DNA of 64,000 nucleotides from RPQJ01 sp963754125. GTDB lineage: Bacteria > Pseudomonadota > Gammaproteobacteria > Steroidobacterales > Steroidobacteraceae. Location: assembly GCA_963754125.1 (NCBI GenBank), contig CAVWEX010000001.1:620001-684000 (forward strand). The letters run 5' to 3'. This document shows, piece after piece, positions 1 through 10,297 of the stretch; the stretch's first letter is position 1; every line of letters begins with the position of its first letter. Below the pieces are notes generated by a model. That model ran no database searches, was not told where the DNA came from, and worked only from the letters and a program-made list of their open reading frames with translations. The position numbers were made by a program, and so were the translations under genes.

Positions 1-486
1 CCCGAATACCTCGGCAAGAAGATCGAGGCCTACGAGGTCAAGATGGCGGCGATCGTGCTGCTCGTGCCCTGCGTGGCGGTGCTGCTCGGCACCGCCGTGG
101 CAGTCATGGTGCCGGCGGCCACCGCAAGTGTCGCCAACCCCGGCGCGCACGGGTTCTCTGAGATCCTGTATGCATTCTCGTCCGCCGGCAACAACAACGG
201 CAGCGCATTCGCGGGACTCTCCGCCAACACGCCGTTCTACAACTTCGCACTCGGCATCGCGATGTGGGTGTCGCGCTACTGGCTGATGATCCCGGTGCTG
301 GCGATTGCCGGCAGCCTGGCCGGGAAGCGTGCCACCGCAATCACCGCGGGCACGTTGCCCACGCACACGCCGTTGTTCGTGACGTTGCTGGTGACGACCG
401 TGCTGCTGGTCGGCGCGTTGACGTTCCTGCCCGCGCTCGCCCTCGGGCCGATCGTGGAACACCTGCAGTTGTACGGGGCCCAGTGA
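1..486 (+). CDS. kdpA: Potassium-transporting ATPase subunit KdpA, C-terminal part
   Basis: Potassium-binding, channel-like subunit of the KdpFABC pump in the inner membrane. Only the last 161 residues are present; the gene runs off the left edge. The segment SSAGNNNGSAFAGLSANTPF is the conserved last selectivity-filter region of KdpA. It is followed by SGLVSK-like basic loop residues, GTLPTHTPLF and a final hydrophobic helix ending ALTFLPALALGP, all as in E. coli KdpA. At least three membrane segments are visible. The stop is one base before the kdpB start, so the two are translationally linked. Identity is secure. Confidence 0.96.
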   Translation, partial: PEYLGKKIEAYEVKMAAIVLLVPCVAVLLGTAVAVMVPAATASVANPGAHGFSEILYAFSSAGNNNGSAFAGLSANTPFYNFALGIAMWVSRYWLMIPVLAIAGSLAGKRATAITAGTLPTHTPLFVTLLVTTVLLVGALTFLPALALGPIVEHLQLYGAQ

Positions 487-487
487 C

Positions 488-2566
488 ATGACGACCACGC
501 ATGCCGGCACCCCTGCGCTCAGCCGGCCGATCCTGCTGCAGGGAATCCGCGACTCCTTCGCCAAGCTCGACCCGCGCGTGCAGGTCCGCAACCCGGTGAT
601 GTTCGTCGTCTTGGTCGGCAGTCTCTTCACGACGGTCCTGGGCGTCGCCGCGGCGCTCGGGTTGGCGCCGGATGCAGGCCGCCCCGGGTTCGTGCTGATG
701 GTCTCGGCGTGGTTGTGGCTGACGGTGCTGTTTGCGAACTTCGCCGAGGCACTCGCGGAAGGACGGGGCAAGGCCCAGGCCGCGGCGCTGCGCTCCACCC
801 GCCGGGAGGTGCAGGCCAGGAAGCTCAAGAGCCGGCGCCCGGAGGACGGCCACAGCCTCGTCCAGGCGTCCTCGCTGCGACGCGACGACATCGTGCTGGT
901 CGAAGCGCGTGACATCATTCCGGCGGACGGCGAGGTGATCGACGGCGTGGCCTCGGTGGACGAGAGCGCGATCACCGGTGAATCCGCTCCGGTGCTGCGC
1001 GAGTCCGGTGGCGATTTCTGCTCGGTCACCGGCGGCACGCGCGTGCTGTCGGACTGGCTGGTGGTGCGCGTCACCAGCAATCCGGGCGAGGCCTTCCTCG
1101 ACCGCATGATCGCCATGGTCGAGGGCGCCAGGCGCGGCAAGACGCCGAATGAGATCGCGCTGTCCATCCTGCTGTCGTTCCTGACGCTGGTGTTCCTGCT
1201 GGCCACGGTCACGCTTGCGCCGTTCTCCAGGCATGCGGTTGCGACGGCAGGGGTGGGCACGGCGGTCACCGCGGTCGTGCTGGTCGCATTGCTCGTCTGC
1301 CTGATCCCCACCACGATCGGCGGCCTGCTCTCGGCCATCGGCATCGCCGGCATGGATCGCATGGTGCGATCGAACGTGATCGCGACGTCCGGCCGTGCGG
1401 TGGAAGCCGCCGGCGACGTCGACGTGCTGCTGCTCGACAAGACGGGCACCATCACGCTCGGCGACCGCCAGGCGTCCGCATTCCACCCGGCGCCCGGCGT
1501 GAAGGAGCAGGACCTCGCGGACGCCGCGCAGCTGGCGTCGCTCGCGGACGAGACGCCCGAGGGCCGATCCATCGTCGTGCTCGCCAAGCAGCTCTTCCAG
1601 CTCCGCGGGCGGGACCTCGCCAGCACGGCGCACGAGTTCCACAAGTTCTCGGCGCAGAGCCGCATGAGCGGTGTCGACCTCGAAGGACGTCGGTTGCGCA
1701 AGGGCGCCGCCGACGCGGTGCGCAGGTTCGTCGAGACGGAGGGCGGCGCCTGGCCGGTCGCGGTCTCGCAACAGGTGGAGACGGTGGCGCGCGCCGGCGC
1801 GACCCCGCTCGTCGTGGCCGACGGCCGGCGCGTGCTCGGCGTGATCGAGCTGCGTGACATCGTCAAGGGCGGCATCCGCGAGCGGTTCGCGGAGCTGCGC
1901 CAGATGGGCATCAAGACCGTGATGGTCACCGGGGACAACCGGCTGACGGCGGCGGCGATCGCTGCGGAGGCCGGCGTCGACGACTTCCTCGCCGAAGCAA
2001 CGCCGGAGAACAAGCTGGCGCTGATCCGGCGCTACCAGGCCGAGGGACACCTGGTGGCGATGTGCGGCGACGGCACGAACGATGCCCCGGCACTGGCGCA
2101 GGCGGACGTGGCGGTGGCCATGAACTCGGGCACGCAGGCGGCGAAGGAAGCCGGCAACATGGTGGACCTCGACTCGAACCCCACCAAGTTGATCGAAGTC
2201 GTGGACGTCGGCAAGCAGATGCTCGTGACGCGCGGTGCGCTCACGACGTTCTCGATCGCGAACGACGTCGCCAAGTACTTCGCCATCATTCCGGCAGCCT
2301 TCGCGACCACCTACCCGCAGCTCGACGCACTCAACCTGATGCGCCTGGCGAGCCCGGAGAGCGCCATTCTCGCAGCCGTGATCTTCAATGCGCTCATCAT
2401 CGTCGTGCTCGTGCCGCTCGCCTTGCGCGGCGTGAAGACCCGGGCGGCGTCGGCCGCACACCTGCTGCGGCGGAACCTGCTCGTGTACGGGCTCGGCGGG
2501 CTGGTGGTGCCGTTCATCGGCATCAAGCTGATCGACATGCTGCTGGCGGTCACCGGCTGGGCATGA
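488..2566 (+). CDS. kdpB: Potassium-transporting P-type ATPase subunit KdpB
   Basis: Catalytic ATP-hydrolysing subunit of the KdpFABC potassium pump. It has 692 residues, slightly longer than the usual ~680, and is uninterrupted. Visible P-type ATPase elements are the actuator motif TGES at residues 163-166, the phosphorylation motif DKTGT with the aspartate at residue 317, and the hinge GDGTNDAPAL followed by AVAMNSGTQAAKEAGNMVDL. Hydrophobic helices lie before residue 100, around 220-290 and at the C-terminus. The serine of TGES is the residue known in E. coli to be an inhibitory phosphorylation site. Second gene of the kdp operon; kdpC follows after 10 nt. Confidence 0.97.
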   Translation: MTTTHAGTPALSRPILLQGIRDSFAKLDPRVQVRNPVMFVVLVGSLFTTVLGVAAALGLAPDAGRPGFVLMVSAWLWLTVLFANFAEALAEGRGKAQAAALRSTRREVQARKLKSRRPEDGHSLVQASSLRRDDIVLVEARDIIPADGEVIDGVASVDESAITGESAPVLRESGGDFCSVTGGTRVLSDWLVVRVTSNPGEAFLDRMIAMVEGARRGKTPNEIALSILLSFLTLVFLLATVTLAPFSRHAVATAGVGTAVTAVVLVALLVCLIPTTIGGLLSAIGIAGMDRMVRSNVIATSGRAVEAAGDVDVLLLDKTGTITLGDRQASAFHPAPGVKEQDLADAAQLASLADETPEGRSIVVLAKQLFQLRGRDLASTAHEFHKFSAQSRMSGVDLEGRRLRKGAADAVRRFVETEGGAWPVAVSQQVETVARAGATPLVVADGRRVLGVIELRDIVKGGIRERFAELRQMGIKTVMVTGDNRLTAAAIAAEAGVDDFLAEATPENKLALIRRYQAEGHLVAMCGDGTNDAPALAQADVAVAMNSGTQAAKEAGNMVDLDSNPTKLIEVVDVGKQMLVTRGALTTFSIANDVAKYFAIIPAAFATTYPQLDALNLMRLASPESAILAAVIFNALIIVVLVPLALRGVKTRAASAAHLLRRNLLVYGLGGLVVPFIGIKLIDMLLAVTGWA

Positions 2567-2576
2567 GGTACGCACG

Positions 2577-3151
2577 ATGATCCGTGAACTGCGCGTGGCA
2601 ACGATGGTGTTCCTGCTCCTGACGATCGTGACGGGCGTCGCCTACCCGGCGTTCGTGACGCTGGTCGCGCAGGTGGCGTTCCCGGACCAGGCGTCCGGCA
2701 GCCTGGTGCGGAGTGACGGCAAGCTGGTCGGCTCGCGCCTGATCGGGCAGTCGTTCTCGTCGCCGCGGTATTTCTGGGGCCGCCCTTCGGCGACCGGTCC
2801 GATGCCCAACAACGGTGCCGTGTCGTCGGGCTCGAACCAGGGTCCGCTCGAACCCTGCGTTGCTCACGGCGATCGAGAGCCGCGTCGCGGCGTTGCGGGC
2901 GGCCGATCCGGGGAACAGCGGCGCCGGTGCCGGTCGATCTCGTGACCGCATCCGCCAGCGGTCTCGATCCGCACATATCCCTGGCCGCGGCCGAGTACCA
3001 GGTGCCCCGCGTCGCACGCGAGCGGGGCCTGCCCGAGGAAAGAGTCCGGCAGCTGGTGCGCGATGCCACGCAGGGGCGCACGTTCGGCGTGCTCGGCGAG
3101 CCCCGCGTCAACGTGCTGCAGTTGAACCTGGCGCTCGACGCCGGACCATAA
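2577..3151 (+). CDS. kdpC: Potassium-transporting ATPase subunit KdpC (two apparent frameshifts)
   Basis: Single-span accessory subunit that stabilises the KdpB nucleotide site. The N-terminal helix (residues ~8-28) is followed by GRPSATGPMPNNGAVSSGSN, the usual KdpC periplasmic segment. The reading frame then shifts near 2847 (continuing NPALLTAIESRV) and again near 2922 (continuing PVDLVTASASGLDPHIS, the family signature). The gene ends with RVNVLQLNLALD and a TAA. Joined, the product is about 190 residues, the normal KdpC length, so nothing is missing except frame continuity. Both shifts have the sign of one extra base, as elsewhere in the window, and are probably sequencing errors. Confidence 0.9.
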
Positions 3152-3158
3152 TCCGCTC

Positions 3159-5850
3159 ATGACCGACGAACGCCCGGATCCCGACCAGCTCCTGGCGCAG
3201 GTGCAGGCCGAGGAGGCACGGGCGCAACGGGGACGCCTGCGGGTCTTCTTCGGCGCTTCGGCGGGCGTCGGCAAGACATTCGCGATGCTGGAGGCGGCGC
3301 TGGTCGCCAAGGCGGCGGGCACCGACGTCGTCGTCGGCTACGTCGAGCCGCATGGCCGCCACGAGACCGAGCGCCTGCTCGAAACGCTCGAATGCCTGCC
3401 GACGCAGCCGGTCCGCTACCGCAGCATGGTGCGCCAGGAATTCGACCTGGACGCGGCGTTGCGGCGACGGCCCGAGATCCTGCTGGTCGACGAGCTGGCG
3501 CACTCGAACCTGATCGACGGCGATCCGCCGCCGCGGCATGCCAAGCGCTGGCAGGACATCAGCGAACTCTGCGACGCGGGCATCAACGTCTGGACGACGC
3601 TCAACATCCAGCATCTCGAGAGCCTCAACGACCTCGTCGCGCAGATCACCGGCGTACGCCAGCGCGAGACGATCCCCGATCGGGTGCTGGATGAAGCCGA
3701 CGAGATCGAGCTGATCGACCTGCCCCCGGAGGACCTGCTGCAGCGCTTGCGGCAGGGCAAGGTGTACGTGTCCGACCAGGTCGGCACGGCGGTCGAGCGC
3801 TTCTTCCGCAAGCCCAACCTGATCGCGCTGCGCGAGCTCGCGCTGCGGCGGACGGCGGACCGGGTCGACGCCGCAGCACGCGCGCAGGGACTGCCCGGCG
3901 GCCTGCAGTCGCGGGCCTATCTCGCGCGCGATCGGCTGCTGGTGGCGGTCGGGCCCGATGCACAGGCGGAGCAACTCGTGCGCACCGGCAAGCGTCTGGC
4001 CGATGCCATGGATGCGGAGTGGACGGCCGTATACGTCGAAACACCGGCGTTGCAGCGTCTCTCCACCGCCGAGCGCGACCGGCGCATCGACGTCCTGCGC
4101 CTGGCCGAGTCGCTCGGGGCCGGCACCGTGACCCTGGATGGGCCGACGGCGGCAATCGCGCTGATGGAATATGCGCGGACCCGCGGCATCACGCGCGTCC
4201 TGGTCGGCGAGCCGAAGCGACGTGGCTGGCGGGCGCTGGTTCGGCCGTCCACCGCCACGGAACTGATCAAGCGAGCGCAGGATTTCGACGTGCTGGTGGT
4301 TGCGCGTCAGGACGGCGAACGCGCGGTGCGTGCGCAGTCGAAGCTCGAACTGCCGCGGGAGGTGCCGTGGTCGCGGTACGGCTGGGCCGCGGCGATCACG
4401 GTGGCCTGCACCGGCATCGCGTTCCTGATGGATCCGATCATCTCCGAGACGAACGTCGCGATGCTCTACGTGCTGGGCGCGACCATCGCGGGGCTGAGGC
4501 TCGGGCGCGGGCCGGGCACCTTCACGGCCATTCGCGAGTATCGCCGCGTTCGACTTCTGCTTCGTGGCGCCTCGCTTCACGTTCCAGGTCAGCGACGCCC
4601 AGTACCTGATCACGTTCGCCGTCATGCTGGCCGTCACGCTGACGATCGGCAACCTGATGGCGAACGTGCGGCAGCAGAATCGCGTCGCGGGCGCCCGTGA
4701 GCGGCGCACCGCGCTGCTCTACGCAATGAGCCGTGAACTGGCCGGGACGCGCGGCGTCGAGAACATGGCGCGCGTTGCCGTGACGCACGTTGCCGAGGTC
4801 TTCGACTCGGCGGCGGTCGTGCTGACGCCCGACGCAACGGGTCGCTTGCGGTATCCGGCGGGCAGCCCGCTCGAGAGCTCCCTGCGTGGCGCCGATCTCT
4901 CGGTGGCGCAGTGGGTCTTCGACCATGGCGAGCGCGCCGGGCTGGGAACGGACACGTTGCCGGCCGCTCCGGCCGTCTATCTGCCGCTGCGGGGATCCCA
5001 GCGCACGCTCGGCGTGCTCGGCGTGCTGCCGACCAATCGGCGGCGCATCCTGCTGCCCGAGCAGCGGCGGCTGCTGGAGACGTTCGCCGGACAGATTGCG
5101 CTCGCATGGGAAAGGGCCGCCCTCGGCGAAGAGGCGGCGACCGCGCGCATCGCGGCCGAGACCGAGAGCCTGCGCAACACGCTGCTGGCGTCGATTTCGC
5201 ACGACCTGCGCACCCCGCTCGCGGTCATCACCGGCGCCGCCAGCACGCTGATCCGCCACGGTGCGTCGATGGATCCATCGACCCGGGAGTCCCTGGCGCA
5301 GTCGATCGAGGAGCAGGCGCACGAGATGTCCAATCTGATCTCCAACGTCCTGGACTTGATGCGCCTCGAGTCCGGCCGTATCGAGTTGAGGTGCGACACG
5401 CATTCCGTCGAGGACCTGGTGGGAACCGCGCTGCATCGCCTCGAGCCACGACTCCGCAACCATCCCGTGGCGATCGACCTGCCCGACGACCTGCCCGACG
5501 TGAACGTGGATCCGGTACTGGGATCACAGGTGCTCGCCAATCTGCTCGAGAATGCGGCGAAGTACACGCCGGCCGGCACTCGCATTCGAATTACCGCGGT
5601 GGCGGATGCTCCAATGGTTCGTGTTGTCGTCGAGGACGAAGGTCCGGGACTGCCGCCGGGCGATCCGAGGTTGCTGTTCGAAAAGTTCCAGCGCGGGCGC
5701 GAGGAGAACGCCGTTGTCGGCGCCGGCCTGGGGCTGGCCATCTGCCGGGCCATCGTGAATGCCCACGGTGGCGAGATCTCGGCAGGATCCGGCACGCGCG
5801 GCGGTGCCCGGTTCGAGTTCACGCTCCCGGGTGTCGAGGCGGCCTCGTGA
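3159..5850 (+). CDS. kdpD: Osmosensitive potassium channel sensor histidine kinase KdpD (one frameshift)
   Basis: Membrane sensor kinase controlling kdp expression. The N-terminal KdpD domain carries the Walker A loop GASAGVGKTFAM (residues 32-43) and VDELAHSN, followed by a UspA-like domain. Transmembrane helices start around YGWAAAITVACTGIAFLMDP. The frame shifts near 4527 between GPGTFTAI and ASIAAFDFCFV, inside the four-helix sensor region, which is otherwise complete. The C-terminal half has a GAF-like segment, the H-box SISHDLRTPL (His ~681 after correction), the N-box LLENAAKYTPAG and the G-boxes EDEGPGLPPG and GAGLGLAICR. Corrected length is about 896 residues, normal for KdpD. It starts 7 nt after kdpC and overlaps kdpE by GTGA. 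Confidence 0.95.
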
Positions 5851-6555
5851 CCCAGGCGATGCACCAGATCCTCGTCATCGAAGACGAGCCCGGCATCCGC
5901 GCGGTGCTCCGCGTCCTGCTGGAAGCGGAGAAGTATCGGGTCATCGAGGCCGGCAGCGCGCAACGGGGCGAGATCGAGGCGCGCTCGCACAAGCCCGATC
6001 TGGTGCTCATCGACCTGGGACTGCCGGACGAAGACGGCGTGGCCGTGATCCGACGGTTGCGGGAGTGGTCGCCCGTACCGATCGTCGTCCTGTCGGCGCG
6101 AACGATGGAATCCCAGAAGGTGGCGGCGCTCGATGCGGGTGCGGACGACTACGTCACGAAGCCATTCGGCGCACCGGAGTTGCTGGCCCGGGTTCGCGCC
6201 GGGTTGCGCAGGTCGACCCGAGGCGCGCAGGCGCTGCCTGAATTGACGCTGGCCGGCATTCGGATCGACCTGACCCGCCGCACCGCAAGCGGCAACGACC
6301 GGGGCGGTCCACCTGACCCCGCTGGAATTCCGTGTCCTCGAGTGCCTTGCAAGGCAGGCCGGAATGATCGTCACGTCGCGACAGCTGCTGCGCGAGGCGT
6401 GGGGCCCTGACCGGACCGGGGACTCCGGCGCGCTGCGCGTGTGCATCAAGGGGCTGCGCGACAAGCTCGAGCCCGACCCGCATCGGCCGCGATTCCTGGT
6501 CACCGAGGCCGGGATTGGTTACCGACTGAGGGCTGGGGATTCGGACGAAGGATGA
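5847..6555 (+). CDS. kdpE: KDP operon response regulator KdpE (one frameshift)
   Basis: OmpR-family response regulator paired with KdpD. The receiver domain shows the acidic pair EDE, the phospho-acceptor in LVLIDLGLPDEDG (Asp 52 if the ATG at 5859 is used, 56 from the overlapping GTG at 5847), the switch residue in VVLSART and K in DDYVTKPF. The frame shifts near 6302 in a run of four G. The winged-helix DNA-binding domain follows: AVHLTPLEFRVLECLARQAG, then VTSRQLLREAWG and GIGYRL. Corrected length is about 235 residues. Its last 56 bases overlap the convergent hydrolase at 6500-8444. Confidence 0.94.
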
Positions 6556-8444
6556 CCGGCAACTCGACGTAACTCGCCTGCCCGGGCGCAACCCAGATGC
6601 GGTGCGTGGCAAGGCGGTAGTCGCCAGGATCGGCCTTGGCGATGTTCTCTACGAAGGTCTGCGGGTTGCGGTCGTACAGCGGGAACCAGCTCGACTGCAC
6701 CTGGACCATGATCCGATGCCCCGGCAGGAAGGTGTGGTTGGCCTCGGGCATGCGCACCCGGTAAGGCGCGACCACTCCAGGCTCGCTGGGCTTCGGATGC
6801 TCCAGGCTTTCCCGATAGCGACCGCGCAGGATGTCGGCCGAGACCATGAGCTGGTAGCCGCCCAGCTCGGGGTTCGAGCGCACCTCCGGCGGGAACACGT
6901 CGATCAGCTTGACCACCCAGTCCGCATCGGTGCCGGTGGTGGATGCGAACAGCGTGGCCGCCACTTCACCGCTGATGCTGAGGGCTTCGGTCAACGGCTC
7001 GGTGACGAACACCAGCACGTCCGTCCGGTCGGCGAACGGCCGCTGGTCGTCGACCAGCCAACGGTCCCAGCTCGAACCGGCGTCGTACATCGGCAGCACC
7101 GGTCGCACGCGGTAAGGCACCGGCTTCGCCGGATCGGACACATACTCTGCATAGGACTGCGCAGCCGCGTGCGGCTCCGCAAAGCGCAGGCCGCCGTCCG
7201 GCTGCAGGTGCAATCGCGTGGCCGACACCGCGCCGTCCGCCGGCCAGCTCTGGAAGGCGCGCCATTTCCTGAAGGCCCGTGTCGAAGGCGAGCACCGGCG
7301 GGATCGGGCTCGCTGGCGCCTCGCCCTTCAGGTGCAGGTTCCAGAAGGGCAGCAGGACGTTCTCCCGGAACCACAGGCTGGTGTCGGCGTTCCACTTGAG
7401 CGCGCCCAGCTCCGAGCCCTCGCGCTGTGACTGCCCGTGGCTCCAGGGACCGACCACCAGGTGCACCCGGGTGTTGTCGGCATCCTTCGCCTCGAGCGAC
7501 CGGTAGGCCGCGATCCCGCCGAAGTTGTCCTCCTGGTCGAAGAGCCCGTGCACGACCAGCACCGGCACCCGCAACGGCCGCGTGGCGAGGATGTCCTGGA
7601 CCGCCTGGCCACGCCAGAACGCGTTGTAGGCCGGGTTGTCGACGACCTTCCGCCAGGTCGGCAGCTGGTCGGCCTTGTAACGACGGGCCATTGCCTCGGC
7701 GGATCCGGCCGACAGGAAGGCCTCGTACAGGTCGCGGTAGCCGTACGGCACCTTATGGTCGCCGCTCTTGTGCGCCCCCATCCCGTAGATCCACTCGAGC
7801 ATGGTCTGGCGGAACGCGCCGTTGTGATAGAAGTCGTCGCCGATCCAGCCGTCCACCATCGGGTACATCGGCACCGCCGCCTTGAGCGCGGGGTGCGGAT
7901 CGACGAGGCCCATCAGCGTGAGCCAGCCGCCGTACGAGACGCCGGCGAGTCCGACGCGGCCGTTGTTCCCCTCGACGTTCTTCAGCAGCCACTCGATGGT
8001 GTCCCAGGTGTCGGTCGCGTGATCGACCTTGCGGCGATTGAGCTCGCCGCGCAGCGGCAGCGTCATCACGTAGTCGCCCTCGCTGTCGAACCGGCCGCGC
8101 ACGTCCTGGTAGACGCGGATGTAGCCGGCCTCGAGCAGCGGCTCGTCGGCCAGCGGCAGCACCATCGCGGCGTGCGGACTGCTCGACTGCGTCGTGGGCT
8201 TCTTCGCCCCGTAGGGCGTGCGCGTGAGGATGATCGGCGCCTCGGTCGCGCCTTTCGGGATGACGACCACGGCGCGCAGCTTCACGCCGTCGCGCATCGG
8301 GATCATCACCTCGCGCCGCTCGTGGTCGAACGCCGCCGTGACCGGCGAGAAGTCCTTCGGGATTTCGGTCTGCGCCAAGGCGCTGCGCGCGATGAGCGCG
8401 GCCGCGACGACAGCCAGCATCAGGAGCCGTGGTCCGGACTTCAT
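6500..8444 (-). CDS. CocE/NonD family (X-Pro dipeptidyl-peptidase/acyl esterase-like) exported hydrolase (one frameshift)
   Basis: Secreted alpha/beta-hydrolase of the S15/CocE group, which includes cocaine esterase, alpha-amino-acid ester hydrolases and cephalosporin acylases. A signal peptide precedes ALAQ. The catalytic serine lies in GVSYGGW (Ser ~170), with the acid in HGLFDQED and the histidine in GPWSHGQ. The frame shifts near 7268 (FDTG... to KWRAFQSWPADG). Downstream is the beta-rich PepX_C domain with FLPGHRIMVQVQSSWFPLYD and DYRLATHRIW. Corrected length is about 648 residues. It begins two bases after the fabY stop (TGAagATG), so it is last in a three-gene operon. The substrate cannot be told from sequence. 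Confidence 0.87.
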
Positions 8445-8446
8445 CT

Positions 8447-10279
8447 TCAGTCCAGCAGGGAAATCGGCGGCAGGCCCTCGATCAGCAGCTTACCGTCCTC
8501 GATCCGGACGTGTTCCTCGGACCGGACCTCGTGATCGAACCGGTAGACGATGTTCGCCGTTCCCTCGGTCATCGCGCGGTCCCACTCCTCGGCCGCCGCG
8601 CCGACCGCTTCGTTGCGCTGGCGCCAGGCCGAGAGCGCAGCTCCGCCGTGCCGCTGCTCGAGCCACTGCGACACGATCCGTGGCGAGACGACGGTTGCCG
8701 TCGCGTTGTTGCCGCCGAACCCCTTGGCGTTCAGGAACGCCGCATCCCAGTCCGCAGCTGCTCGCTGCAGCGGTCTCGGTGAAAACCTCAGGTGTGCCTG
8801 CTCCACGTCGGTCGCCACCTCGTCGATGGTCGTGATGCCCGGCAGGATGCCGTGCGCGAATACGCCGAGGGTCGATGCGAGCTGGTCGCCCCCGGCCGCG
8901 GCCATCGTGTGGCCGACGAAGCACTTGATCGCCGCCACCGGCCAGTCCTCGATCCCGAACGCCTTCGCGACGCCGCTCAGGATCTGCGACTCGGTGGTGC
9001 GGTTCTGCGGCGTGCCGGTGCCGTGCGCCTGCACGAAGCTGCGACGGCGGATCGACTCCTCGCCCACGTCGCGCACCGCACGGGCCACGGCCCTCGCGAA
9101 CGAGATGTAGTTGCCGACGCCGGGCGAGGAGATCGACTTCTTGTAGCCGTCGGCGTGCACCTGCACGTCGGTGACCGCACCGAGCATCGTCGCGCCGAGC
9201 TCGACGGCGAGCGCATCGTCGAGCAGCACGGCGAACTGGCCGCCCTCCGCGATGGTGAAGCCGCAGTTCTCGCCGAACGGACGACAGGCGCGGCGCAGGT
9301 CGGGCTCGGTCGCGTTGCGGTGCCGGTCCAGCTCGAGCAGGGCCTTGTCCGTGCCCAGCGCTCCCATCGTCGCCAGGCCTTCGATCACGTCCGGGCACAG
9401 CGGCGCTTCCGCGCCGCCGACCAGCGCGATGCGCGACCGGCCCGACTCGATGTCGAACATGCCGTGCCGCAGGTTGTAGAGGAAGGTCGCGCAGGCGCCC
9501 ATGTTGTGGCCGGTCTGCCCGACGCTGCCGAGCACGTAGGCATTGACGAAATCCGCCGGCATCTCGGCGAGGCCCATGGGCACCTGCCGCGAGGTGGGTC
9601 GCAGTCCACGGTAGCGGGACGCGAGCAGCCCGCCGTTGCCTTCCTGGTCGAGCTGGCCCATGGCGCTGCCCGCGTACACGCTCACGCGCTCCGGGGGCAC
9701 GTGCTGCATCAACGTGTCCCAGCGGATGCCCAGCGACCCGAGCGCGTCGTTCGCGGCGAAGAGCGCGATCTGCACGGCCCTGGGGTGACCGCGGCCGGCA
9801 TACAGCGCCTTCGGATCGAAGCCGGTCGGAAGCTGGCCGGCGGCACTGACCTCCAGCGCCCGCGTCACGGGCAGGAAGATTTCCGCATCCCCGGACACCT
9901 CGATGCGAACGCGTCCGTCGACCTCCTCGACGGCGCTCCAGCCCTCCGGCAGGCGAGCGGGCAGGTCCCGCCGTAACACCACGAACGAAACCGGGCCGTC
10001 TCCCGGCACGAGGCGCGCCTTGCAGTTCCAGGCGACGTTGCCCGGGTCGAGGAACGCGGGCTCGAGGCCGCGCACGAGGGTGTGATCGAGTATGTAGCGA
10101 CGCTTGTCCGCGTCGATCGCTCCCGCGATGCCCATCAGGCCCGCCAGGCTCTGCAAGGTCCCGGTCGCAAGGTCCGCGTCCAGGACGTCGATCACCGAGC
10201 GCCGGTAGCCGTGGTGGGCGGAGCTGCGGCCCGCCGCATTGATGCCGCCGATACCCGCGATGACTGCCAGGGGCTTCAT
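8447..10279 (-). CDS. fabY: Beta-ketoacyl-ACP synthase, FabY type
   Basis: Large (610-residue) condensing enzyme, uninterrupted. The N-terminus VIAGIGGINAAGRSSAHHGY is typical of the FabY group. In Pseudomonas aeruginosa FabY starts fatty-acid synthesis by condensing acetyl-CoA with malonyl-ACP in place of FabH. The nucleophile is Cys263 in HNMGACATFLYN, and the two histidines are in QAHGTGTPQNRT and KCFVGHTMAAAGG. The length fits FabY (~630) rather than FabB/FabF (~410). It follows the META lipoprotein by 18 nt and precedes the CocE-like hydrolase. A specialised ketosynthase is possible, but the N-terminal motif and length make FabY the best call. Confidence 0.82.
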   Translation of the reverse strand: MKPLAVIAGIGGINAAGRSSAHHGYRRSVIDVLDADLATGTLQSLAGLMGIAGAIDADKRRYILDHTLVRGLEPAFLDPGNVAWNCKARLVPGDGPVSFVVLRRDLPARLPEGWSAVEEVDGRVRIEVSGDAEIFLPVTRALEVSAAGQLPTGFDPKALYAGRGHPRAVQIALFAANDALGSLGIRWDTLMQHVPPERVSVYAGSAMGQLDQEGNGGLLASRYRGLRPTSRQVPMGLAEMPADFVNAYVLGSVGQTGHNMGACATFLYNLRHGMFDIESGRSRIALVGGAEAPLCPDVIEGLATMGALGTDKALLELDRHRNATEPDLRRACRPFGENCGFTIAEGGQFAVLLDDALAVELGATMLGAVTDVQVHADGYKKSISSPGVGNYISFARAVARAVRDVGEESIRRRSFVQAHGTGTPQNRTTESQILSGVAKAFGIEDWPVAAIKCFVGHTMAAAGGDQLASTLGVFAHGILPGITTIDEVATDVEQAHLRFSPRPLQRAAADWDAAFLNAKGFGGNNATATVVSPRIVSQWLEQRHGGAALSAWRQRNEAVGAAAEEWDRAMTEGTANIVYRFDHEVRSEEHVRIEDGKLLIEGLPPISLLD

Positions 10280-10297
10280 GACCGCGATGCGGATGGA

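Noticed and set aside
341..2575. Very long open frame antisense to kdpB (and similar ones antisense to kdpD, amidohydrolases, and 51941-55186)
   Set aside because: These are third-position GC shadows: low-complexity Arg/Ala/His-rich translations with no recognisable motif, opposite well-supported genes.
4500..4560. KdpD frame break as programmed frameshifting or two separate sensor proteins
   Set aside because: No slippery heptamer or stimulatory hairpin is evident, and the same kind of break recurs in dozens of unrelated genes.
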